From NCBI RefSeq assembly GCF_004053875.1, contig NZ_SBIP01000002.1, forward strand, positions 1,116,001 to 1,180,000: a stretch of 64,000 bases of DNA, in the 5' to 3' direction. This document shows positions 53,994-63,105 of the stretch, one piece after another. The first letter of the stretch is position 1, and every line of letters begins with the position of its first letter. Both the position numbers and the translations under genes were made by a program. This stretch comes from Neorhizobium lilium. GTDB lineage: Bacteria; Pseudomonadota; Alphaproteobacteria; Rhizobiales; Rhizobiaceae. Under the pieces are notes generated by a model that was given only the letters and a program-made list of their open reading frames with translations, ran no database searches and was not told the origin of the DNA.

Positions 53994-54881
53994 CTACCGC
54001 CCCGCCTTCTCCCGCAGCATATGGATGATGGACGAAAAATCCTCTCCGGCATGACCGGCTCTTTCGAATTCGGCATAGAGATCCGTTGCGTGCTGCCCGA
54101 GCGGCGTGGCGGCTCCCGTCTGCCGCGCCGCCTCCTGCGACAGTTGCAGATCCTTCAGCATCAGCGCCGCCGCAAAACCCGGTCTGTAGTCGTTATTGGC
54201 AGGCGATGTCGGCACCGGGCCGGGCACCGGGCAGTAGGTTGTCAGAGACCAGCACTGACCGGACGAGGTGGACGCAACATCGAACATCGCCTGGTGCGAA
54301 AGGCCAAGTTTTTCCGCAAGCCCGAAGGCTTCGCAGACGCCGATCATGGAAATGCCCAAGATCAGGTTGTTGCAGATCTTAGCAGCCTGGCCCGCGCCAT
54401 TGCCGCCGCAATGCACGATCTTCCTTCCCATCGCCGCGAGGATCGGCTGACCGAGTGCGAAGGCCTTGTCCGAACCGCCCACCATGAAGGTCAGCGTGCC
54501 GGCGGAAGCCCCGGTCGTGCCGCCCGAAACCGGCGCATCGAGCGAAATGCAGTTCATCACGGACGCCAGCTTATGCGCCTGCCTTGCGCTTTCCACGTCC
54601 ACGGTGGAGCAATCGATCAGCAGCGTGTCTTCTGCGACCAGGGTGGTGAGATCGGTCCAGACGGCGACGACATGCTGTCCCTTCGGCAGCATGGTGATCA
54701 CGCATTCGGCGTCGCTCACGGCTTCCGCAAGCGAACTGGCCGGCGTAACGCCGCCTTCGGCAGCCAACCGGATCGAGGCTTCGGACAGGTCGAAGCCCCG
54801 CACCTCATGACCCGCCTTCACCAGATTGCCGGCCATCGGCCCGCCCATATTGCCGAGTCCCACGAACGCGATCTTCGTCAT
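53994..54881 (-). CDS. mmsB: 3-hydroxyisobutyrate dehydrogenase
   Basis: 295 residues from the ATG at 54881 (MTKIAFVGLGNMGGPMAGNL), a better start than one six codons upstream. Beta-hydroxyacid dehydrogenase motifs: N-terminal GLGNMG cofactor site, substrate motif DAPVSGGTTGASAGTL, catalytic Lys168 (GAGQAAKICNN). It oxidises 3-hydroxyisobutyrate to methylmalonate semialdehyde in valine breakdown. It is the last gene of the liv-linked operon, directly following the hydrolase that makes its substrate. Confidence 0.93.
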   Translation of the reverse strand: MTKIAFVGLGNMGGPMAGNLVKAGHEVRGFDLSEASIRLAAEGGVTPASSLAEAVSDAECVITMLPKGQHVVAVWTDLTTLVAEDTLLIDCSTVDVESARQAHKLASVMNCISLDAPVSGGTTGASAGTLTFMVGGSDKAFALGQPILAAMGRKIVHCGGNGAGQAAKICNNLILGISMIGVCEAFGLAEKLGLSHQAMFDVASTSSGQCWSLTTYCPVPGPVPTSPANNDYRPGFAAALMLKDLQLSQEAARQTGAATPLGQHATDLYAEFERAGHAGEDFSSIIHMLREKAGR

Positions 54882-54902
54882 CCAGTCTTCCCCCCTCACC
54901 TG

Positions 54903-55982
54903 TCAGAGCCGGTGCTCCGCAAACAGCGCCGGATGACCGACCGCAAGATAGCGGTCCAAATCCTCCTGCCCGACATCCTCCAGCCGCGCAGGCGACCATT
55001 TCGGATCTCGATCCTTGTCTATGATCGCCGCACGCACGCCCTCGTAGAAATCATGGTGCTTCAGAATTTCCTCCGCAACAGTGAACTCCCGTTCAAGGCA
55101 TTCCACAAGGCTTGAACTGTCGCGTCCGAGGCGCAGCAGCCGGAGCGTCAGCTTGAGGCTAGTGGGCGACCGCCTGGCGAGCGCTTCCCGCGTGGTTCTG
55201 GCGAATTCTGCGGTCTCCCTTTCGAGCGCTGCCACGATTTCCTCCACCGTGTCGAAACCGAAACAGCGATCGATCAGATCCTGCTCACCGCCCAGCCGGC
55301 TTTCACCGGGTGCAACGGCAAATCGGTCCAGCACCGCCCGCACGTCCGCATCGGCTGCGCCGGGTTCCATGGCCCCCAGAGCATGAACCAGGTCCGGCAA
55401 CCGCTCCGAGGGCACGCATATATCCGCCAGACGGGAATGGATGGCGTCTGCCGGCCCAACCGTCTCTCCCGTCAATCCGAGCCAGGTTCCGGTCTCGCCC
55501 GGCGCCCGCGGCAGAAGCCAGGTTGCGCCCACATCCGGCACATAGCCGATGCCGGTTTCCGGCATGGCGAGCCGGGTACGCTCGGTGACGATGCGGTGCC
55601 GCCCATGCGAGGCGACGCCGACGCCGCCGCCCATCACGATTCCATCCATCAGCGCCACATAGGGTTTAGGATAATGCGCGATCCTGTGGTTGATCGGAAA
55701 CTCCTCCCGCCAGAAGCGGGTGACATCGGGGTCGCCCGCCTTGCCGAGCTGGTGGATGACGCGGATATCGCCGCCTGCGCAGAGCCCGCGTTCTCCCTCG
55801 CCCGTCAGGATCACCATCGATACCGTGTCATCCTGCGCAAACCTGTCGAGCGCCGGTTTCATCAGCCGCACCATGGCAAGGTTCAGGCTGTTCAGCGCCT
55901 TCGGCCGGTTGAGCCGGATCACGGCAGCCGAACCGATGCGGTCGAACAGCACCTCATCCGTCTGGCTTGCGGTATCGGTCAT
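54903..55982 (-). CDS. 3-hydroxyisobutyryl-CoA hydrolase (enoyl-CoA hydratase superfamily)
   Basis: 359 residues, longer than simple enoyl-CoA hydratases (about 260) and right for the hydrolase branch. The oxyanion-hole segments LCAGGDIRVIHQ and GIVMGGGVGVASHGRHR are intact, and the added C-terminal domain (LDRYLAVGHPALF) fits. It splits 3-hydroxyisobutyryl-CoA into CoA and 3-hydroxyisobutyrate. It lies 21 bases before mmsB, which supports valine catabolism. Confidence 0.92.
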   Translation of the reverse strand: MTDTASQTDEVLFDRIGSAAVIRLNRPKALNSLNLAMVRLMKPALDRFAQDDTVSMVILTGEGERGLCAGGDIRVIHQLGKAGDPDVTRFWREEFPINHRIAHYPKPYVALMDGIVMGGGVGVASHGRHRIVTERTRLAMPETGIGYVPDVGATWLLPRAPGETGTWLGLTGETVGPADAIHSRLADICVPSERLPDLVHALGAMEPGAADADVRAVLDRFAVAPGESRLGGEQDLIDRCFGFDTVEEIVAALERETAEFARTTREALARRSPTSLKLTLRLLRLGRDSSSLVECLEREFTVAEEILKHHDFYEGVRAAIIDKDRDPKWSPARLEDVGQEDLDRYLAVGHPALFAEHRL

Positions 55983-56004
55983 ACCTGCCCCCTCCCCTCT
56001 GACG

Positions 56005-57600
56005 CTATCGATTGTCCGCCAGGATCATCTCGGCCGCCTTTTCGGCGATCATGATCGTTGGCGAATTCGTATTGCCAGACACTATATTGGGCATGATCGA
56101 AGCATCGGCGATACGCAACTTTCCAAGCGCCCGCATTTTCAGGCGCGGATCCACCACGCTATCGGGATCGGCCCCCATGCGCGCCGTCCCGACCGGATGG
56201 AAGATCGTTGTGCCGATCTCGCCCGCCGCCTTTTCCAGCTCCTCATAGCTGCCGTAATTCGGGCCGGGCCTGTATTCCACCGGGTGGTAACGGGAGAAGG
56301 CCGGCTGCCTCACGATCTCGCGGGTCAGTCTGATGGAACGAACGGCAACGTCGCGGTCGGCTGGCGCCGAAAGATAGTTCGGACGGATTGCCGGCGCCGC
56401 GGCGAAATCCGGACTTTTCAGATGCACCGAACCCCGGCTTTCCGGCCTCAGATTGCACACGCTCGCCGTCATGGCCGGGAAGAGATGCAGGGGATCGCCG
56501 AACTTGTCGAGCGACACCGGCTGCACGTGATATTCGAGATCCGGCATCTCCTTGTCCGGCCCGGAGCGCGTGAAGATACCGAGCTGGCTGGGCGCCATCG
56601 ACATCGGCCCGGAGCGGCGCAGGGCATATTCGAGCCCGATCGCCGCCATGCCGAGCAGGCGGGACGCCTTCTCGTTGAGCGTGGGAACGCCGGTCACCTT
56701 GTAGACCATGCGCAGTTGCAGATGATCCTGCAGGTTTTCGCCCACGCCCCTCACCTCCTTCACCACGTCGATGCCCGCCCCCTGCAGGACGTCGCCGCGA
56801 CCGATGCCGGAGAGTTCGAGAATATGCGGCGTGCCGATCGCGCCGGCGGAGAGAACGGTTTCTAGGGCGGCATAAGCCCGCTTCGCCACCCCGTCATGGC
56901 GGAACTCGACGCCCTTCACCTCGCCGTCCTCGACGATGAGGCGCTGCACATGCGCTTTGGTGACGACCTCAAGGTTCGGCCGCTTCATCGCCGGCTTGAG
57001 AAAGGCCTTGGAGGTGTTCCAGCGGATGCCGGACTTCTGGTTGACGTCGAAATAGGAGGACCCTTCGTTACTGCCGCGGTTGAAGTCCTCGATCTTGGGA
57101 ATGCCCGCCTCGGCCGCTGCCTCTTGAAAGGCATCGAGCACCGCCCAGCGCACTCTCGATTTCTCGACCCGCCATTCGCCGCCCGCGCCGTGCATCTCGT
57201 CGGCGCCCTTGTAGAAATCCTGGGATTTCCGGAAGAGTGGCAGCACGTCGTCCCAGCCCCAGCCCGTGCATCCCATCTGCCGCCACAGATCATAATCGCG
57301 CGCCTGACCGCGCATATAGATCATGCCGTTGATGGAAGAGCAGCCGCCGAGGATCTTGCCGCGCGGATAGACGAGCGAGCGGCCATTCAGCCCCTCCTCC
57401 TTCTCCGTGGTGAAGCACCAGTCGGTGCGCGGATTGTTGATGCAGTAGAGATAGCCGACCGGGATATGCACCCAGTGGTAATTGTCGTTGCCACCTGCTT
57501 CCAGGATCAACACGCGGTTCTTCGGGTCCTGCGACAGCCGGTTGGCCAGCACGCAACCCGCGCTGCCGGCCCCGATGATGATGTAGTCGTAGGTGTTCAT
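56005..57600 (-). CDS. GMC-family FAD alcohol oxidoreductase
   Basis: 531 residues. The GMC signatures are all visible: GAGSAGCVLANRLS, LEAGG, RGKILGGCSSINGMIYMRGQ, and the C-terminal active site FHPVGTARMG with NTNSPTIMIAEKAAEMI. This is the choline-dehydrogenase/alcohol-dehydrogenase branch, usually oxidising primary alcohols to aldehydes. No signal peptide. It sits in the operon between livM and the 3-hydroxyisobutyryl-CoA hydrolase, so its substrate is probably a branched or hydroxylated C4-C5 alcohol, but this is inference. Confidence 0.92.
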   Translation of the reverse strand: MNTYDYIIIGAGSAGCVLANRLSQDPKNRVLILEAGGNDNYHWVHIPVGYLYCINNPRTDWCFTTEKEEGLNGRSLVYPRGKILGGCSSINGMIYMRGQARDYDLWRQMGCTGWGWDDVLPLFRKSQDFYKGADEMHGAGGEWRVEKSRVRWAVLDAFQEAAAEAGIPKIEDFNRGSNEGSSYFDVNQKSGIRWNTSKAFLKPAMKRPNLEVVTKAHVQRLIVEDGEVKGVEFRHDGVAKRAYAALETVLSAGAIGTPHILELSGIGRGDVLQGAGIDVVKEVRGVGENLQDHLQLRMVYKVTGVPTLNEKASRLLGMAAIGLEYALRRSGPMSMAPSQLGIFTRSGPDKEMPDLEYHVQPVSLDKFGDPLHLFPAMTASVCNLRPESRGSVHLKSPDFAAAPAIRPNYLSAPADRDVAVRSIRLTREIVRQPAFSRYHPVEYRPGPNYGSYEELEKAAGEIGTTIFHPVGTARMGADPDSVVDPRLKMRALGKLRIADASIMPNIVSGNTNSPTIMIAEKAAEMILADNR

Positions 57601-57632
57601 TGCCTAGAATGTCCGCATGGGCCGCATACTTC

Positions 57633-57773
57633 CCTCATTCCTGTGCTCGTCACAGGAATCCAGTGCGCCCAAGTCCTTGGGCGCGGAGGACCCTTTCGCG
57701 CATCGCAGGAAAAGTCGTTTTCACGGCGCAGACGCGCCGTGGCTGGATTCCTGTGACAAGCACAGGAATGAGG
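57633..57773. repeat. Composite palindromic repeat, longer copy (141 bp)
   Basis: Same arms as the 116-bp element (CTCATTCCTGTGCTCGTCAC... and its inverted end), with a longer centre that includes GCGCCCAAGTCCTTGGGCGC and CACGGCGCAGACGCGCCGTG hairpins. It occupies most of the 202-base gap between livM and the GMC gene. Confidence 0.85.
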
Positions 57774-57802
57774 GAAGGCTGAGTGGCCCGCCATCAAAAG
57801 CA

Positions 57803-58801
57803 CTACCGCCTGTGCTCGAAGCCGAGCTTGCGCCCGAGCCGCGAGGCGTAGAATTCGCCGATGATCCCACGGCGGAAGAGCAGCACGCAGACCATGAAGA
57901 CGACGCCCGTGACGATGGTGACCGGGAATTGCGAGGTCGCCAGATAGTTCTCGAGCGTCACCACCAGTCCCGCACCGAAGATCGGCCCGATCAGCGTACC
58001 GATGCCGCCGAGCAGCGTCATCAGGATCACCTCGCCCGACATCTGCCAGGCCACATCCGTCAGCGTCGCGAACTGGAAGACCAGCGCTTTGACGCCGCCC
58101 GCCAGGCCCGCCAGCGCCGCCGACATGACGAACGCGCCGAGCTTGTAGCGGGCGACAGAATAGCCGAGCGACACGGCCCGCTGTTCGTTCTCGCGGATCG
58201 ATTTGAGGATCATCCCGAACGGCGAGTTGATGAACCGCCATATGACCAGCATGCCGATCAGGAACACCGCCAGGACGAAGTAATACATGTTGGTCGAGCT
58301 GTTCAGATCGATTAAGCCGAACAGATGACCCCGCGGCACGGACTGGATGCCATCCTCGCCATGGGTAAAGCTCGCCTGCAGGCAGAAGAAGAAGAACATC
58401 TGTGACAGCGCCAGCGTGATCATCGCGAAGTAGATGCCCTGTCGGCGGATCGCGAAGAAACCGACAATGAGGCCGAGCCCGGCCGCGCCGGCAACGCCCA
58501 CGAGCACGCCCAGCTCCGGCGACAGCCCCCATTCCTTGACCGCATGGGCGGTGAAATAGGCAGCACCGCCGAAGAAGGTGGCATGCCCGAAGGACAGGAG
58601 ACCGGTATAACCAAGCAGCAGGTTGAAGGCGCAGGCAAACAGCGCGAAACACAGCAGCTTCATCAGAAAGATCGGATAGAAGAAGGCCGGCGCAATGATC
58701 AGCAGGACAAGCCCGATGATCAGGAAAGCCGCAAAGGTCCTGGAGGCGGTGCCGGCTCGCTCAGTCCTGGGCTTGGCGGGCGCGTGAATGATTTCGCTCA
58801 T
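57803..58801 (-). CDS. livM: Branched-chain amino acid-type ABC permease LivM
   Basis: 332 residues from the ATG at 58801; an ATG three codons earlier (58810) is about equally likely and would overlap livH by eight bases. Ten or so membrane segments with the LivM signatures NLLLGYTGLLSFGHATFFG, and GGIGTLIGPIFGAG. It pairs with LivH in the inner membrane. The C-terminal end is short and basic (GRKLGFEHRR). Confidence 0.92.
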   Translation of the reverse strand: MSEIIHAPAKPRTERAGTASRTFAAFLIIGLVLLIIAPAFFYPIFLMKLLCFALFACAFNLLLGYTGLLSFGHATFFGGAAYFTAHAVKEWGLSPELGVLVGVAGAAGLGLIVGFFAIRRQGIYFAMITLALSQMFFFFCLQASFTHGEDGIQSVPRGHLFGLIDLNSSTNMYYFVLAVFLIGMLVIWRFINSPFGMILKSIRENEQRAVSLGYSVARYKLGAFVMSAALAGLAGGVKALVFQFATLTDVAWQMSGEVILMTLLGGIGTLIGPIFGAGLVVTLENYLATSQFPVTIVTGVVFMVCVLLFRRGIIGEFYASRLGRKLGFEHRR

Positions 58802-58802
58802 G

Positions 58803-59690
58803 TCACGCATCCCGTCCGAAAAGGCCCGCCGGCCGGATCAGCAGCACGATCGCCATGATCACGAAGATCACGATATTGGAAGCCTCCGGATAGAAGACCT
58901 TGGTAAGGCCCTCAGCGATGCCGAGCATATAGCCGGTGAGGATCGCCCCCATGATCGAGCCCATGCCGCCAACGACGACCACGGCAAACACGACGATGAT
59001 GATGTTCGAGCCCATCAGCGGCGACACCTGGTAGACGGGCGCCGCGAGCACGCCGGCAAAGGCCGCAAGTGCTGCGCCCAGCCCATAGGTGAGCGTCAGC
59101 AGCAGCGGCACGTTGACCCCGAAGGCCTGCACCAGAACCGGGTTCTCGGTGGCGGCGCGCAGATAGGCGCCGAGCTTAGTCTTTTCGATCAGCAGCCAGG
59201 TGCCGATGCAGGCAGCGAGCGAGATCACCACCACCCAGCCGCGGTAGATGGGTAGGAACATGAAGCCGAGATTGATGCCGCCGGCCAGTTGCGGCGGAAC
59301 CGTATAGGGTTGGCCCGACGACCCGTAGAGATAGCGGAACGTACCCTCGATAGTCAGCGCCAGGCCGAACGTGAAGAGCAGGCCGTAGAGCGGGTCGAGA
59401 TCGTAGAGCCGCGACAGCATGGTCCGCTCGATGATGGCGCCGAACAGCCCGACGATTAGCGGTGCGAGGATCAGCGCGAACCAGTAATTGATGCCGAAAT
59501 ACTGGAGCAGCAGCATCGCCACGAAAGCGCCCAGCATATATTGCGCGCCGTGGGCGAAATTGATCACCCTGAGCAGGCCGAAGATGACCGCCAGCCCCAG
59601 GCTGAGCAGCGCATAGAAGGACCCGTTGATCAACCCGATCAGCAGCTGCCCGAGAAAGGCCTGCAACGGGATGCCAAAGATCATCGTCAT
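58803..59690 (-). CDS. livH: Branched-chain amino acid-type ABC permease LivH
   Basis: 295 residues from the ATG at 59690 with GGAG six bases upstream. LivH features: LINGSFYALLSLGLAVIFGLLRVINFAHGAQYMLGAF and VVVGGMGSIMGAILTGYMLGIAEG. Eight or so membrane segments. It follows livF across a 529-base repeat-filled gap, which separates it from the ATPases and could lower or alter its expression. Confidence 0.93.
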   Translation of the reverse strand: MTMIFGIPLQAFLGQLLIGLINGSFYALLSLGLAVIFGLLRVINFAHGAQYMLGAFVAMLLLQYFGINYWFALILAPLIVGLFGAIIERTMLSRLYDLDPLYGLLFTFGLALTIEGTFRYLYGSSGQPYTVPPQLAGGINLGFMFLPIYRGWVVVISLAACIGTWLLIEKTKLGAYLRAATENPVLVQAFGVNVPLLLTLTYGLGAALAAFAGVLAAPVYQVSPLMGSNIIIVVFAVVVVGGMGSIMGAILTGYMLGIAEGLTKVFYPEASNIVIFVIMAIVLLIRPAGLFGRDA

Positions 59691-59733
59691 GGATGGCTCC
59701 ACTTGGCGATTGGGCAGAGGGAGCGCCTCAGTC

Positions 59734-60196
59734 TTAACCCTCCCCCTTGTGGGGAGGGTGGCCGGCAGGCGGGAGGGGTTTCCTCACGGAGCCAAAACCA
59801 ATCCCCACAAGGGGGAGGGCTTAACCAAGCCGAACCGACAAGGCTCAATTGGGGCCGGCGGTTGAGGCGGGTCTTCTCCCCCCTTGTGGGGGAGATGCGG
59901 CGCACAACTCTCCCGCCCTCATTCCTGTGCTTGTCACAGGAATCCAGCCAGCCCAAGTCCTTGGGCTGAAGAGAGCCTGTTACCGCGCAGACGCGCGGTT
60001 GCTGGATCCCTGTGACAAGCACAGGGATGAGGGCGGTGAGATTTCTATTCCGGCTGCAAAAACCCCCTCTGGCCTGCCGGCCATCTCCCCCACAAGAGGG
60101 GAGAAAATTTGTAGCACCCTTCCAGCCCAATGGCACAGAAACGGTGCGGCGGGTTAAGCCCCTCCCCCCTGTGGGGAGGGGCTGGGGCGGGGTTTG
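59734..60196. repeat. Mosaic of palindromic repeats between livF and livH
   Basis: 463 bases made almost only of repeats: an inverted pair of TTAACCCTCCCCCTTGTGGGG elements (59734-59825), a CTCCCCCTTGTGGGGGAG palindrome (about 59876-59895), the 116-bp composite element (59917-60032), and two more CTCCCC-ACAAG(A)GGGGAG units (about 60085-60105 and 60162-60190). No gene. It is the largest repeat cluster in the window. Confidence 0.85.
59917..60032. repeat. 116-bp composite palindromic repeat, copy 3
   Basis: Identical in length and plan to the copies at 27149-27264 and 32909-33024: arms with CCTGTG-CTTGT-CACAGG hairpins, then CAGCCCAAG/CTTGGGCTG and CGCGCAGACGCGCG hairpins. It lies inside the livF-livH mosaic. 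Confidence 0.88.
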
Positions 60197-60219
60197 GCTT
60201 TTCAAGATCACACCCATCC

Positions 60220-60927
60220 TCACACCCCCAGCACCTTGTTGAGCATGTCCATGCGCTGCGGCAGTTCCCCGACCGGGAATTCGGCCACCATCTTCCCGTG
60301 ATCCATCAGGTAGAAGCGGTCGGCGATGCGGCTGGCGAAGCGGAAATTCTGCTCCACCAGAAGCACGGTCATGCCCCGCGCCTTCAGGGTCTTCAGTACC
60401 TCGCCGATCCGCTGGACGATGACCGGCGCCAGTCCTTCGGTCGGCTCGTCCAGAATGAGCAGCCTGACCCCGGTGCGCAGGATGCGGGCGATCGCCAGCA
60501 TCTGCTGTTCGCCGCCGGAAAGCTTGGTGCCGGGGCTCGCGCGGCGCTCCTTCAAGTTGGGAAACAGCGCGTAGATCTCCTCGAGCGGCATGCCGCCCTC
60601 TGCCACCACCGGCGGCAGCATCAGGTTTTCCTCCACTGTCAGCGTCGAGAAGATGCCGCGTTCCTCCGGCACAAAGCCCAGCCCCGCATGCGCCGTCCGG
60701 TGCAGCGGCACGCTCAACATATCCTTGCCCGCAAAGCGAATTTCGCCCTTACGCTCGCGGATGATGCCCATGATCGTGCGCAGTGTCGTGGTTTTCCCGA
60801 CCCCGTTGCGGCCCAGGATGGTAATCGTCTCGCCCTCGTCGACCGTCATGTCGACGCCGTGCAGAACATGGCTTTCGCCGTACCACGCATTGAGATTGGA
60901 GACCTGCAGAAGTGGTTGCACCATCAC
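60220..60927 (-). CDS. livF: Branched-chain amino acid-type ABC ATPase LivF
   Basis: 235 residues. Walker A GRNGVGKTTT, signature LSGGEQQMLAIARIL, Walker B LLILDEPTEGLAP, as in LivF. Its start overlaps the livG stop by four bases. The ATPases LivF and LivG form the cytoplasmic heterodimer of the HAAT importers. Confidence 0.93.
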   Translation of the reverse strand: MMVQPLLQVSNLNAWYGESHVLHGVDMTVDEGETITILGRNGVGKTTTLRTIMGIIRERKGEIRFAGKDMLSVPLHRTAHAGLGFVPEERGIFSTLTVEENLMLPPVVAEGGMPLEEIYALFPNLKERRASPGTKLSGGEQQMLAIARILRTGVRLLILDEPTEGLAPVIVQRIGEVLKTLKARGMTVLLVEQNFRFASRIADRFYLMDHGKMVAEFPVGELPQRMDMLNKVLGV

Positions 60928-61706
60928 GCCTCCTCCGTGCCCATATAGGCGAGCCTCACCCGTTCGTCCTGAGCCACGGTCTTGTAATCGCCCTCGGCCA
61001 GGATCTCACCGCGCTGAAGCACGGTGACACGGTGGCAGATATCCGCAACGACCGAGAGGTTATGTTCCACCATCAGCACGGCGCGGGTTTTCGCCACCTC
61101 GCCAATGATGCCGGAAATCGTGCCGATATCCTCCTGCCCCATACCGGCCATCGGCTCGTCCAGCAGCAGCACCTTGGGATCGAGCGCCAGCGTCGTGGCG
61201 ATTTCCAGCACGCGCTTGCGCCCATAGGAAAGGTCGGCGGCCAACGCATTGCGCTCCCGCTTCAAGCCCACGGCTTCGATCAGTTCGTCGGCCCGCGCGT
61301 TTAGCCGCTCGAGAGAGGCCAGCGGCAACCAGAACTGCGTCGAGAGCCCGCCCGGCCGCTGCAACGCCACCCGGACATTGTCCAGCACTGTCAGATGCGG
61401 AAACACGGCCGAGATCTGGAAGGACCGCACCAGTCCCATGCGCGCCACCTTGTCGGCCGGCGTCCGGGTGATATCCTTGCCCATCAGTGTGATCGTGCCA
61501 CCCGTCGGCTGCAGGAATTTGGTGAGCAGGTTGAACACGGTCGTCTTGCCGGCGCCGTTCGGGCCGATCAGCGCATGCACCTGCGCGTCCTGCACGTCGA
61601 GATCCACGTCCTTCACGGCCGCAAAGGCACCGAAACTCTTGGTGAGGCCACGGGCGGACAGGACCACCCGCGGCTCCTCATGCGTCGATGTCATGGCCGC
61701 AGCCAT
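60924..61706 (-). CDS. livG: Branched-chain amino acid-type ABC ATPase LivG
   Basis: 260 residues from the ATG at 61706, or 256 from MTSTHEEP at 61694; an earlier start would enter the binding-protein gene. Walker A GPNGAGKTTVFNLL, signature LSYGRKRVLEIATTLA (the degenerate C-loop of LivG), Walker B VLLLDEPMAGM. Its start shares a base with the livK stop, so the two are translated in series. Confidence 0.93.
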   Translation of the reverse strand: MAAAMTSTHEEPRVVLSARGLTKSFGAFAAVKDVDLDVQDAQVHALIGPNGAGKTTVFNLLTKFLQPTGGTITLMGKDITRTPADKVARMGLVRSFQISAVFPHLTVLDNVRVALQRPGGLSTQFWLPLASLERLNARADELIEAVGLKRERNALAADLSYGRKRVLEIATTLALDPKVLLLDEPMAGMGQEDIGTISGIIGEVAKTRAVLMVEHNLSVVADICHRVTVLQRGEILAEGDYKTVAQDERVRLAYMGTEEA

Positions 61707-62920
61707 TACTTCACCAGATCGCAGCCGCTCTTGGCGGGGTCGATATAGGCTTCCTTGCCGGGAATGGTGGCGAGCACGTTGAAATAGTCCCACGGCTCCT
61801 TGCTCTCGGCCGGCTTCTTGACCTGCAGCAGGTACATGTCGTGGATCATCCGGCCATTGGCGCCCACCGTGCCGCCGCGGGCGAAGAAATCGTCCACCGG
61901 CATTTCGTGCAGCGCCTTGGCAACAGCTTCCGTATCGTCCGTGCCGGCTTTCTGCACGGCCTTCAGATACTGCAGCACGGCGGAATAGGTGCCGGTATGG
62001 ATCATGTTCGGCATCTTCTTGGTGCGCGCGAAGAACTTCTTGGCGAACTCGCGGCTCTTGTCATCGAGGTTCCAGTAATAGCCTTCGGTCAGCGTCAGGC
62101 CTTGCGCTGCCTCGAGCCCCAGCCCGTGCACTTCCGCCAGCGTGAAGAGCAGCGCCGCCAGATGCTGGCCGCCCTGGGTGATGCCGAATTCCGAGGCCTG
62201 CTTGATGGCATTTGCGGTGTCAAGACCGGCATTGGCAAGGCCGATGACCTTGGCGCCGGACGACTGCGCCTGCAAGAGGAAGGACGAGAAGTCGCTTGTC
62301 GATAGCGGATGGCGCACCGAGCCGAGGATCTTGCCGCCGCTCGACTTGACGTAATCGCCGGTCTGTTGCTCCAGCGAATAGCCGAAAGCATAGTCGGCGG
62401 TCAGGAAGAACCAGCTATCGCCGCCTTGCTTTACCAGAGCGCCGCCGGTGCCGACCGCCAGCGCATGCGTGTCATAGGCCCAGTGGAAGCCGTAAGGGCT
62501 GCAGGCCTTGCCGGTCAGGTCCGTGGTGGCTGCGCCGGTCACGATGTCGATCTTCTTCTTTTCCTTGGCGACCGACTGCACGGCCAGCGCCACAGACGAG
62601 GTCGTCAACTCCATGATCGCATCGACCTGCTGGGTGTCGTACCATTGGCGGGCAATGTTGGAGGCGATATCGGCCTTGTTCTGGTGGTCGGCATCGACGA
62701 TTTCCACCGGCACGCCCAGCACCTTGCCTCCGAAATCCTCGACGGCCATCCTGGCAGCCTCGACCGACGATTTGCCGCCGAAATCGGCATAGACGCCGGA
62801 CTGGTCGTTCAGGATGCCGATCTTCACCTTGCCGTCCGACGCGGCCCCCGATGCAGTTTGTGCAAATGCCGTGCCGCTCGCCAGCAATAGAGCAAGCGAG
62901 GCCAGAACTGTCTTCCGCAT
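61706..62920 (-). CDS. livK: Periplasmic binding protein of the Liv-type importer
   Basis: 404 residues with signal peptide MRKTVLASLALLLASGTAFAQ. The type I binding fold shows KIGILNDQSGVYADFGGKSSVEAARMA and a clear receptor-like pattern. The protein is longer than E. coli LivK (about 369) and keeps many residues of the amide/urea-binding relatives, so the ligand need not be a plain amino acid. First gene of the liv-valine operon; 185 bases separate it from the divergent LysR gene. Confidence 0.92.
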   Translation of the reverse strand: MRKTVLASLALLLASGTAFAQTASGAASDGKVKIGILNDQSGVYADFGGKSSVEAARMAVEDFGGKVLGVPVEIVDADHQNKADIASNIARQWYDTQQVDAIMELTTSSVALAVQSVAKEKKKIDIVTGAATTDLTGKACSPYGFHWAYDTHALAVGTGGALVKQGGDSWFFLTADYAFGYSLEQQTGDYVKSSGGKILGSVRHPLSTSDFSSFLLQAQSSGAKVIGLANAGLDTANAIKQASEFGITQGGQHLAALLFTLAEVHGLGLEAAQGLTLTEGYYWNLDDKSREFAKKFFARTKKMPNMIHTGTYSAVLQYLKAVQKAGTDDTEAVAKALHEMPVDDFFARGGTVGANGRMIHDMYLLQVKKPAESKEPWDYFNVLATIPGKEAYIDPAKSGCDLVK

Positions 62921-63105
62921 GATGTCTCCTCCCAGAGATTGCAGAGCGCCAATAGCGCGAGTCTGTTCAAATTTGGCAGGCCGCCCTCCTCAAAGCAGCC
63001 CCTCCGAAGGCTATGGTTCAGGAAAACATGCGTTGACGCAAGCAGCCGCCGCTTATTAATTGCAAACAGCATCTGTGCATTTTTGAACACAACGAGCGAT
63101 CAGGC

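Noticed and set aside
57633-57773. Repeat-derived peptides resembling IPVTSTGMREG in several frames as small genes
   Set aside because: The same peptide appears wherever the composite repeat is read through, so it reflects the repeat and not a protein family.
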